A stretch of DNA of 64,000 nt from Wuchereria bancrofti (taxonomy: Eukaryota > Nematoda > Chromadorea > Rhabditida > Onchocercidae), in contig SSBO01000009.1 in the NCBI GenBank assembly GCA_005281725.1, forward strand, positions 3,360,163-3,424,162, read 5' to 3'. Shown here piece after piece: positions 27,170-38,472 of the stretch. Under the pieces are notes generated by a model, which was given only the letters and a program-made list of their open reading frames with translations, did not search any database and was not told where the DNA came from. How positions within the stretch are numbered: position 1 is the first letter of the stretch; every line of letters starts with the position of its first letter. Both the position numbers and the translations under genes were made by a program.

Positions 27170-27961
27170 TATATTCTATTAACAAATCAGTGAAGTTGTA
27201 TTTGTACCATTTTGTGAGCGCAAACTGAAATAGTTTGTATTTCGAAAGAGCGTTAGCTCTTGATCTTTTGCCGCCGAGATGGGATCTTCTTAGTTATTAA
27301 TCATTTACATAGATAGGTTATTACAATTTGTATTTATTAAGATGTGATCTGTCATCGTATGCATGAAAGTTTAAATTTTTCATTCAGCGATTGAATCTTG
27401 CTGATAATGTTTTTCTTTTTGTATGCGATTCGCTGTATCATGTTATGTAATATGGAATAAAGAATCTTTTTTTATCATTATTAACAACATAATTTATATG
27501 CTAGCCTGCAAGCAGCCTTTGGGTGATTTTGTGCTATTATACATCATTGTTCCAGTGAACGTTGTTGATCTGAATAATGCTGAAATTCTAGTCATTAAGA
27601 GAGGTATTCCATGAAATTCTAGTTTTTATGATTGCTTGCTAAATAACGGTGATTTAGTGCTTCCTATGCAGTCTGCCCCACATATAACCGATTAGATTAG
27701 AACTGTGTTAACTCATTTATTGCATCCGTTTGTTCATCGTTGTCCCAACTTAGTCTTTAAGGATGTGTAGAGGATCTAGTACTTCGATTATTCTATGTAT
27801 GTCATTTTATTTTCACGACCAATTGTTTAGTTCAATAAATGACCAGATACTTTAATATGTTAAAGATTGCTCGTCGTTATTTCGATTAGTCAGGAACATG
27901 GCTGTGGGTTGTGACAATTAAAATATTTTGTTGGCAAGGGATTTTTCTCACTATTATTCGT
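27170..27961. other. Intergenic region ahead of AKTIP
   Basis: It holds the 3' UTR and AATAAA (27456-27461) of the preceding gene. Candidate spliced-leader acceptors (GATTAG and GTCAG, about 27885-27895) precede AKTIP. A 7-codon upstream ORF starts at 27899. Confidence 0.55.
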
Positions 27962-30900
27962 ATGAAACGTCGGAACAGTTTGTTCCTTCCATCAAGAAGT
28001 GGTTTCGGGGATACCGAAGGTGTCGAGATCGCTACCGAGATGGCGCCAATTGAACCGCTCCAGTTATCACGGGAGCTGATTACCGAGCATATTATCATGT
28101 CTGAGTAGTAAGTTTTGTATAGTTTTCCGTATATTTATATATTATTCATAATATTTGTTACAGTGCGATGATTTGCCGAGATCCAATAGATGGTTTATAT
28201 GCAGTACCGAGTGCTCGAAACAAGTTCGGTAAATCGATACTGTTCTTTCCTCCATATGTATCTTTCTGGTAGAGTGTATGTTTTAGTGCATCATTAAATA
28301 TGGCATTAATATTTCATTCTGTAATACTGTCTTATGAAGAACAAAATCTTTAGTTGCGGAATGTTTTATGTGAATCATATTGGACGTAACAAAAGAAAAA
28401 AAAAACCTTTATTGCATATAAGCTAGCCTCACAAATCATAACACTGACCAATATGTTCTTTTCTTTGCTTACTGCCTGAACTTTGAATTTGTTTGTGTTG
28501 TATTGGTGAAACTTATTTCATCATGGGTACTGCTGTAGTGTATTGTGTGTATTTCATCATTTATAGAGGCAAATGTATGAACAGCTGGACTAACACTTCA
28601 GTTTTGAATTTGTCTTGAATATTCTGCTTTTTGATCAGTTGCATTTTACCCTGTTTTAGAATGGTTCGGTTTATTGTTTATTCGACGCGGTGTCTATGCT
28701 GGTGCTGTTATTCGCTTCACTTTGCATCTTCCCATGGATTTCCCATCGGCAGAGTTACCGGTAGCACATTTCATATTGCCACTTGTTGAAGTACGGGGTC
28801 TATGTGGTTTTTTATCTCATATATCATTTTTCTCAACCGGAAGCCAAAATCTTTAATATATTATAGATGGATTTGACATTGAATCATTACTGAAAAAATC
28901 TTATGGGGAGCCCATGAAATGAAACCATCGTTGAAGTTTAGAAACCATTATCATTTTATTAGGAACTATAATTTATATTTCATCCTTTTATGTTTTTTAC
29001 AGACAGTAGTTTTCGATTTGGACGTATTCCATCCACATGTTAATCCAGCTACTCGAGAACTGGATTTGAAAAAGTATTTTGTTGACGGTTGGAAATCTGA
29101 TCACCATCATCTCTACCACATTTTGCTTATTGTACAGGCATATATTGCATCTGTTTATTTTGATTTTAGTTTATGAAGGAGGTTCAATTAGAAGGTGACA
29201 TAGTAGCATTATTTTAAAATCATAATAAACTATCATAAATTATACCATACATTAGCTGTTATGAGGATGAAAACGAGAAAAAACAAACAAACAGGCGTTT
29301 CAACTAACGAATTTCATTAATTTTTAGAGGACATTTTTCACATTTGATTCAAACCCAGCGACATGCGTTAACACCGAAGCAGCAACATTACTTCGTGATA
29401 ACAGAGAATTATATAGAATACGTGCCAGCGAACTTATTAAGTAAGCAAAATTTTCTTTGCAAAATTATGTTTTTTACCTCGAACCATATTATTTTTGATG
29501 AATGATGTGACTTGAGGGTAAAGACCTGATTTTACATCATAATATGTTGTAGCATATAGTGTAGAGCAATTTGGAGCACTTTTTCATTTTATAGTTTGAA
29601 AATGTTTTGTAGGAAAAGTCGGTCTATTATATATGAACCAGTTGACGTGGACGATGCAAATGCCATTAGGTGGGTGCTACACAGTGTTTCTTTAGTCATG
29701 TTAATATATATTCATCACTTGGGTTTCGACTTTTGAAATTTTCATTACAATCAATTTATCCAAATAAAACAGAGATAGTTATAGCATTCTTCTATTATTT
29801 TGGAGATCTGTTTCATTCACCAATCAAACTTCCCGTCACTCTAAATCTATGCCTTATTAGGTTTAGATTAGCGGTTATTTCAGTTAGATAAGAAGTTAGC
29901 TGGAAATTTTTCAGGCTTATGCCATGGGATGCATCCATTCATGAGCCATTACGACAAAGGCTTATAGGTGGACTGACTGACAGTCAAATAAGTACGATGT
30001 CATTGCTAGGTTCACTTGGTTGTGGCCTTAATAAGTCTTCGGTATTTGAGTCACGAGCTAAACGCGGGTTTTCTTGGATTTCCCCAACCGATTTATGCTA
30101 CATGGTGGAACCACCGAGACCGGCTGAGCTTGATCTGAAGGTATATTTATGTTTTCTTTTCCTGTTTTCCTGTACTGATGACTGACGTCTATGAAATGAT
30201 TTGCAGATAATATCAGAAGCGGAAAATTGCACAAAGAATGCGGAACCATTCCACGTTTCTTGTCTAGGTTGTTTTTAGATGTTCTTTGCAAAAAAGTATA
30301 TCATGTCCATTATGCATATCGCAAAAACAAAGTCCTTATCACAACTAATCTCGTATTCCTCACGTATGTCTTTTCTAAGTTTCAATTAAAATGCTAAGAT
30401 TATGCAGGTGAATCAAAAGATCAGAGCGTAGCAAATGGAAGCATCATTCCCTGTATTTCCAAACTGAATTTAAATGGTGAAAGCGATTTCAAACAAAAAG
30501 ATGTGAAAGTGTCGCAAAAAGAATCCGAAGGAAATGACTTAGATCTACTGAAAGTGAGATCTTTATTTGTTTAATGAAATTAATAAGAAGGAAAGAAGAA
30601 GCAAGTGGCTGCGTATTTTTTGGTCTTGTTTCTGGTTGCTTACGAATTCTTTGATTTAAATAATGTACGCCAAATTCTATGTTTAATTTTAGTGTGATAA
30701 TCTTTTTTGTGCTTTATTTATCCTTAATTTTGAACGACAGGGTACACTACAAGAAGAGGATAGTGTTAAAGATCTTATTGCCAAGAACAATGAGAAGACT
30801 GGTGGCCAAATGGAGAAAACGCCTGATGAGTGGCAAGACAAAGAACAGGAAACAGATGTGAAGCCATTTCATGAACTGGAAAAATCTGCTTACAGAAAAA

Positions 30901-31004
30901 ATGAATACATAAAGGCTCAGCGACCTAGTGACGTATCAGATGGAAATGTTGTCCGAACTCGATCAACTTGGGATAGTGATGAAGTTGGAGAAAGTGATAT
31001 ATGA
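27962..31004 (+). CDS. AKTIP: AKTIP/FTS homologue, catalytically inactive E2 variant, 437 aa
   Basis: AKTIP (fused toes) joins HOOK and FHIP proteins in the FHF complex that links dynein to early endosomes. Ten exons: 27962-28107, 28164-28228, 28660-28760, 29003-29137, 29328-29440, 29613-29669, 29915-30140, 30207-30267, 30408-30553, 30741-31004 (1314 nt). The UBC-like fold is clear: EWFGLLFIRRGVYAGAVIRF, then VVFDLDVFHPHVNPATRELD, SDHHHLYHILLIVQRTFFTF and LMPWDASIHEPLRQRL. The FHP motif is not followed by the E2 active-site cysteine, as in AKTIP of other animals. The intron after 29137 begins GC, not GT. After the UBC part a Ser/Lys/Glu-rich tail of about 170 residues makes it longer than human AKTIP (292 aa). 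The start was set at 27962 because the in-frame ATG at 27911 would add an unusual hydrophobic leader. Confidence 0.9.
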
Positions 31005-31055
31005 TGAGGATTAATAGGTTATTTATTGGTCGTTTATGACTGTCGATTCCTTATT

Positions 31056-31061
31056 AATAAA
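31056..31061 (+). terminator. AATAAA polyadenylation signal, AKTIP
   Basis: Canonical hexamer about 52 nt past the AKTIP stop codon, correctly placed for its 3' end. Confidence 0.7.
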
Positions 31062-32078
31062 GCGTTTGCAGAATTTTTCGCTATGATTAAAATACATTTT
31101 CTTTTGTAAAGATTCTTTTTTGAGAAACTTTCCTGAGGAACTGTGATGACATTATGAGATTATAAATAAGTACACACAATCAGCAAGACAACTTTAATTA
31201 AACATCGAATACGGTTTTATGAATGTCTCAGATTATGTTCATGACTTGTATACGAGCTAAACTACCATGACATATGTTTATCAGGTAAATGAATTCTACA
31301 GTTGTGGTGGGTTACTGTAATGTAAAGCAAAGAATAATAGTCAATGATTGTAGTTGGAAATTGGAAGTGTATGAACCTCTTAGTGCATTTTTCGGGAATT
31401 ATAACATTTACCACTTATTTGATTCGCCATTTGTAGTCTGATTTAGCGTTGAAAGGATGAGAAAGTAATTATACAGTAATCAATGGAACTGATATTTTTA
31501 CCATTGAGACAAGATTTTCAAGAGTTTCCTTTGATGTTACTTTTCTAGGAATGACCCGAGATATAGTACGAATGTCTTCGATTCTTCAGGTAAATGCAGG
31601 TATGTGAATGAAGATCTAACGGTTGGGAAAGAGGGATGATATTATAGATTATATGGATTATTGGTGATATTTAAATATGACGTGGATATGATTAAATGCA
31701 TTGAAATAGAGGTATGGAAATTGAAAGTGGTACTATGGTGATGATATGATGGGATCGGTGACTGGTTGTGCCGGTGAAGGAGAAAATGCTGTTCTGAATG
31801 ACGTCTTCTGAAACTGCTATCATCAGTACTAATAAAAGCAGTACTACTACTATTGCTGCTCTTGCTGCTTTCTGGATCGATTTATGCAGCTATAGTTTGA
31901 ATTTATCGCATTTGCAGTAAGAGTCTGAAGTTACGCCATATGCCATTAGTTTGTTGGCTTGTTTGAGCGAGTGAGTCAGGCCAAGGCCAAGAGCATCTGG
32001 CTGACAACAGATCCTTTCGTCGCCAAAATACAAAGAGAAAGAGTTGACAAATAGACAGGTACCATGCTTCATTCTCTT

Positions 32079-32120
32079 CCCTCTATCACTATTTCCTTTC
32101 CCTCTATCACTATTTCCTCT
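32079..32120. repeat. Two-copy tandem repeat, 21-bp period
   Basis: CCCTCTATCACTATTTCCT recurs at a 21-bp spacing (starts 32079 and 32100). Its minus-strand reading gives the repeated GNSDRGK in a possible ORF. Confidence 0.85.
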
Positions 32121-34998
32121 ATATTCATCCATTTTTCCTTGGTCTTGACCTTCAAACTTTTCCTTTCCCACTTTTCCCTTACTCTTATCATTTAGGTGAC
32201 AACATTCCTTTCATCTCTCTCTACACTATCCTTTTTCTCTGTTCAAATACTATGTTATAAACAAATTTTGAAATTCAAGCCTCTTTTCATCCCTTTATTT
32301 TTGATGTCTGTGCAGACACGAACGTTTGCAGTTATCTTCAGTGCTTCGTTGAAATGAAGAAGCTATACTATCCGAGGTTTTCTTAGCTTGGCTAATATGT
32401 AGTATTCTCTTCTTGACTTATTTCAAGCTTCTTTGATTATTTGTTACCTATTTTAGCAACCTGTCGAAGAAGATAACTTATCAGACAGAAAATACAGATA
32501 ACTTTTGATAGACACATATGTACCACTTTATATGACATTTGATTACTTCGGGCAGTCTAATAGTCATCCTTTTTTGACAGAATATCATCTAACTTTACTC
32601 TTTGCAATGCAAAGTTTACTTAGAATATACATATATTGCAATAGTTCTGCTTGTGCTTTCAGTGTATGAAGAAGTTTAAAAGAAGCGAAAAATATGTTTT
32701 ACCTGTTTCGGTTTTCCTTCTATTATCCGGAAGATCACCTTCTGAAATTATATATGGCTAAAAGATGTTTACCTTTAAGATGCCTTCTGCAAATGAAAGA
32801 TTATAGGTATTAGCTTCTTCACTAGCATAAGCAGTTTTCTGAATTGCTTACTCAATTTTTAAAGCCTTTTAAGCAGAAGTGTTTGAGGTTTTTTTTTTCT
32901 TTTATTTTTTCATTTTTTTATAATCTAATGAAGCTATTTAGGATTTGTGACATCCTGAATAACTCTATTAGATCAGCGTCTATGTGCCAGTGATTTGAAG
33001 AATGATAATTCACCAAGAACTTTTACATTTAGTAAAAAAATTAAACATCATACTAATCACTTAGCTTTCCGCAGATAATAAAACATTCAAATTTAAGTTT
33101 TTATTGGATTGTTGTTGAGAAATCTCAAAGGAAAAAGAGTATATCCAGATTTGTTACTATCAAATATCGATCACTCATCATTGCTATAACATTAATCCTT
33201 CTACTTTCAATTGCAGTTATTAATTCATATCTTTTGGAATAATTAATTTCTGATACGTTTCCCACATTTTCCTCTCTTTATTATAATAATTTTCTCTATT
33301 ATTTTAATGGAATATTCCATATTTGAATACCCTTCACTGCCTTCAATTATTTCAATCCATCCTATTCTTCACACTTCTCTAGGAAATAGTTCAGTTTAAA
33401 ATTTCTTCATTTCTTTTTAAGTCCTAAATGCTCTTCTGTATTTCATTTCATTTCATCGTCACTACTGTCATTCCATCGATCCCTTTTGTTATTTATGAAT
33501 AATGAAGAATTCTGGCTTATGTATTTCTTTCACTGAATTTTCATCCAATCCCTTTCCAATCTCGTTTTGCTTCGTTGAAATTTGTTATCTATATCAGTCT
33601 TTAGTGAAATAAATTGAACAGTGAAGAAAATGACATGAATCTATGGAATACTTTTTTCCTATACATTTCTATCAATTGCTCTTATCATTCCATTCTTCTT
33701 ATCACTCACTTTTCTATTCCTAATGATGCCATTAGTGATAAAGTTAAAAGAAGTCTGACTTATTGTTCGTACTATTCTTCCTCAACTGAAGTTATAAATT
33801 GTTGCCATACAACATTACAATTACAAGATTATAATCACTTGCTATTCTTGACTTACTTTCACTATGATACGATGGTAGTTAGATAACAAGATATAAGATA
33901 GGAGATAAATGTCTCTTCTGAGCACTCTTGTCAAAAACACTAAGCTAATCTGTTCATAAGAAATAAAATGAAAAGATTGATAAGGGACTTCCACTTTTAC
34001 ATTTCAACTTAGTGCAGTGAGAAAAGACATTTTACAAAATTAACATATGCTATTAGCTTCTATTAGTCCGCAAGGCTATCTCTTAAAAATTCATCCTGGA
34101 AAGGAGTCGTTGATTGGTTATTGTCAACTCTGATTGATCCACTTCAAATAAGTAGGTCTTAAATAGATAAGCAGTTTTTGAGGATGTACCATTTAGTACT
34201 CCTACCACATCTTCAACTTTTTCTCAATGAAACATCCCGTGTCTTGTGATAATTTCTAATTTCTTTGTGCTAATTTGAAGAATTTATCTTTAATTAAATT
34301 GCTCTGTTGACCATTTGTTTATAAATTATAATGTAAAATTGATAAATTTACCAGCAAATACTTAAAAGAATGTAATTTGATATTGATATCATGAATATCT
34401 CAGAGACTGATGCATGATTTGTGTATTCCCTTATCAATAAGAGGTGCGTTAAATAATTAGTTAGTCAGATCCATTGTAATTCAAAATAATTTTAACTGCT
34501 CGTATTAGATTTCTTTCAGTAAAAGATTTTTGTGATCATTTCAAATCCTGATTCATTTCCGAATATTTTTAGCTACAGTAAAGCTAAGTTGAAACACTTC
34601 GAAGTGCATTAATCATTCAAGTTTACTTTCAGATTATCAATTCATTTTGGTGGTAATATAGGAAGAGTCATTCGAAACATATTTTCCGACGAAGTAGCAG
34701 TATCGTTTTGGTTTTTAATGTTTTTTGAAGAAAGGATCTACGTTGAAGTGACAATGCAAATTTGTGTAGGGGGAGGGGGATGCCTGCTCGGCATTTCATC
34801 CCGAGTTATTAGCAGCTACCCCTCTCTCTGCTCTAAATTCCTGTAATATTATTACTACAATCGTTGGCAGTGCCTTGTAACTACGGAATAGATTATCAGT
34901 CAGACCGTTTAACAGATGATTAGTTACTTTACAAGTAGCTTATTCAAATAATTGGTATAGTCGTCCAAACCTTTTCTGGCCCTTAGTGTAAGGCGTGT

Positions 34999-36376
34999 AT
35001 GGCGCCTTGCATAAGTTCTTTAGTGGACAAGCCGATACGAAGAATCGGCCAATTCCTATTCATTGTTATGATAGTAATGCAAGGTAAGTAAAAACCATTA
35101 TTCCTTACACGCTTTATTTCATTTCACCTTTGACCCTAACTTCTTTGAATGTGCAATGATACTGCATTGCCAGATGGAAATAAGTTTTTGCTGAAAAACG
35201 AATTAGTCGTATTAACTGAAGCACATGAAATGTTTACATATCTTTTGCACTTTTCCAGTTAGCTAATTTTTCTTTTTTTTTTTCCTGCAGAGGTGAACAG
35301 TATCGGTTGTTTCGTGTGTTTCTCATTTAATGGATCGGATCCAACCTGTGAGGACACATTCAACTCGACCATATTCCACAAAGAATTGAATAGAATTGGT
35401 GTGAGCAACTACCATTATCCTTGTTGGGCTCTCAAGAAAAAGCGTCAAGGCTTGTTTCCTGCTGACCATTGCATCAAAGTGAATGGACATCGAAGTATGA
35501 TAGTATCTCTCATTATTGTTGGAGTTAGTTTGAAAAAATGTGAATGAATCAAAACTGACGTAAATGTCATTCATTTTATGTTACCCATATTACTGATATG
35601 TTAATTTAGACATTTTGCAGTAGATGATGTGTCACAAACTATGGTAATTCGAACCTGTGCGCTGGATTCGGGTACTTTCACTGCAGATACAGGTACCTAC
35701 CTATGCAATAATAAATTCATAAATTTGGTACTACGGGAGAATAAAGTTGGAACGCATAATATGCCTTAGTTGTTTTCTCTTTCTTTTTTAGACAAATCCC
35801 CAGATGATATTTCTAAAAAAAAGGATGAAATGATTTAAAAAATAAAAGTTAGCTACACTTCATAAACAGTGCAATTTCATCTTTCCATATCACAGAATCA
35901 CTATGCTTTATCAAATACTTCGTTATGTGAGTTACTTAATTAGCTTATAAAGACACAAAAGAAATGCAACAACTATCAATACTGCAATTGATTTATTCCT
36001 TGTTTGCTGATTTCCAGAAATTGTGCGCATATCTCATTGCGGTCATTTCAAATACAAAGGTTATCAGTATTCTGGATGTGTGCAATCCTGTGATACCGAT
36101 GGATGCAACGGTGCTTCTAGGATGAGTAAACATTTGTACCTCTCCTATGTAGCACCAATAATAGCTATGATTCTCGCTGCTCTTCATTATCAAAATTTAT
36201 CTGATTTTATGAATATGTGGTCAGAGATGACTGATAGGCTCTTCATACGTGTCCTCATTTGCAATCTTTGTGCTCTATTATTACTTGTTGCGCTAAGTTA
36301 CGTACCTTTGTTTATGATTGATGATCGGTTATGGATATCATTTCTTCACAGCTTTCTAGTGTTACCATTACGGTAA
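34999..36376 (+). CDS. QVR/Sleepless-type Ly6 three-finger protein, 149-189 aa range
   Basis: Four exons: 34999-35083, 35291-35494, 35621-35692, 36018-36376 (720 nt, 239 codons plus stop; GT-AG, each junction in phase 1). The N-terminus has a hydrophobic signal segment (RIGQFLFIVMIVMQ). The mature part begins near GCFVCFSFNGSDPTCEDTF and keeps the family's WALKKKRQGLFPADHCIKV, VIRTCALDSGTFTADT and YSGCVQSCDTDGCNGA, that is the CxxC start and the final CN of a Ly6/uPAR fold. A hydrophobic segment (YVAPIIAMILAALHY) follows, as for a GPI-anchor signal or membrane tail. Unusually, a further 60-odd residues with a second hydrophobic run (LLLLVALSYVPLFM) come after it. In insects such proteins modulate channels and nicotinic receptors; here function is inference. 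The stop codon lies in a perfect hairpin. The size range in the title covers possible processing after the anchor site. Confidence 0.8.
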
Positions 36377-36386
36377 CACTAGAAAG
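36352..36386. repeat. Perfect hairpin across a stop codon, 15-bp stem, 5-base loop
   Basis: CTTTCTAGTGTTACC at 36352-36366 and GGTAACACTAGAAAG at 36372-36386 are exact reverse complements around ATTAC. The right arm contains the TAA at 36374-36376 that ends the QVR/Ly6-type frame. Confidence 0.95.
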
Positions 36387-38472
36387 GATGTTATTAAGGA
36401 CCATTGCTTTCTTTGCTAATAGATGTGGCATAGTGTCTCGGATAGGCTAGAAATCATTTCAAATATCTATTAAATCATGATTTCATTTGTATAATTATGT
36501 ACAATTATGTGCTACTTTTTGTCAATATTAATTTGGTATCGTTCCGCATGATATGTGTTTCTCTGCATGTATCCAAGTGATTAATTTTATTATGTTTCGG
36601 GTAGATGCATGATATTTTTCAATTATATAAATAGATCAGATACGCTAACATCCTTCATTCTGCAAGGTTCACTTACTTGACTTCCATCCGATATTCATAT
36701 TGATGGTACTTTTCACAAAACAAAGCTCATAAAATCCTTCTACCAAACTACCTATCACTTCATTTCTCCCTTGCTAATTTCTGATGTAACAAGTGATGCA
36801 ACGTTTGTCTTATTCTACATCCCATCTGTACTCTGTTCAGATCGAGAGATTCGTTTATCTCGAGGCATTCAATCGAACATAGATCCAACAGCTCATGGAA
36901 AGTTTCTTGTCTCACTATTTATTCTTACTTGAACGTTTTTGTCTCACTATCTTAAATCAGTCCTATTTTTGAAGTATTAATCTGAGTCATTAATCACCCT
37001 TGCTCACACAGAAAGAACATTCGAATCACTTATGTTTCCAATAAATTTGCTAGAACACCTTTAACTTCGAATTTTCCGTTTCTAGAATAGGACAAAAATT
37101 TCGCATCGTTCTGACAATTACATGTGCAACTCCTTGTGGATTTACATAATTTTAGCTCAAATTAAATCATTCATTTCTTTTAAATGTGTTGACTAATATC
37201 ACCGAAGAAAAAAAAGAAGTCAAAAAATATGTAATACTTTTTTTCAAGTCACAAAACTTTGAATAATTGTTGTGTTGTAAAATAATGCATGTGAATTTAT
37301 AACTGTTGAGGAAAATCTAATTTACAACTCGAATTTCTTTTAAAACTATACTACTTGAACAAATAACGAATAAACATAATACTTCATATTAAACTCCTTA
37401 TATTTGATATAAGTAGAGCAGAAACTTATGAGGATATACCACTTCACATAAAATGCTTTCCAATAGTAAGCACTGAAACATACAGTACATAGTGCCGAAT
37501 TATAGCATGAAAGGAGTACAGCGTAAAGCTAAGCAATAACACTCATTTATCCCACTACTGTCAGTTCTTGAAAGGTAAAATAATTTTGATATAACCAACG
37601 ATAGAAAATTCATCCCTCAAGCAACAATAAGGCCACCTACAGTAGCTGCAATATCGTCTTATGACCGACATAACAACAAATTTGCTTAACTTAACACAGA
37701 ACAGAATAATCAACAGAAATAGCGAAAGAGAAAATTAAAAGGTAAACGAACCAACAAGGAAGTAGAAGCAGTCAGCATAACATCAATGATCAATGCTGTA
37801 AAATCTGCCCGTGATGCAAATGACTGAGAATCTCAACAAATTAACGGCAAGAAGATGTATTATTTCGGAAAAGATGAGCTCAAAGGTGGTCAAGTAGAGA
37901 GAACTGCTAAAGATAGATCCTTCAAGCTTCACTCAAGCAATTACAGAACTTAATCATTTCGACATCTGAATGGTATCACTGTAACCTTAGACTAAATGTT
38001 CTTGCTTATTCGATAAACCGGGATCTCTAAATACCATGGGAAAAGATTAGTCAAGAGTATGTACCACCATCAACCTAGCAAGAATGTGTCAGCAGCAGCA
38101 GAAAAAACATGTAGTTAGACTGAATGAAAACTCAATGAAAAGAAGGTAGATGAGTACTGCAGAGAGAAGGGAAATGATGTGAAATAGAGCAGCACCGATC
38201 AGTGATCACAGGCGATGCATTACTACCAATTAATATATTCGCATTTAAAATGCTTCTTACAGAAATGATTTATGATTAAACTCTTCTTGCATCCGCCGTT
38301 CATACAATATATATTTGAACTGTTTATATGAAGTTCAAAGTACCACATGATTAAGCAGTTCAACATTGCCAAATATAGATTTAAAGAGAGGCTAATATAG
38401 TTACAAAGGAATCACGAAAATGAGCATTATACACAGCAATTTTGCGTATTCCAACGAGGAATAGGCATACAA
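36377..38472. other. Convergent intergenic region between the QVR/Ly6 gene and the reticulon gene
   Basis: AT-rich 3' flank of two converging genes. No exon, RNA gene or long repeat was recognised. Confidence 0.55.

Larger units (their letters stand above)
31005..34998. other. Intergenic region with weak minus-strand coding potential
   Basis: The AKTIP poly(A) signal is followed by nearly 4 kb without a confirmed gene. At about 31640-32170 the minus strand has two less AT-rich open stretches that look partly coding (described among the findings), but no full model could be built. A 21-bp tandem duplication lies at 32079-32120. The rest, about 32200-34750, is AT-rich with no exon-like segment. 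Confidence 0.5.
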
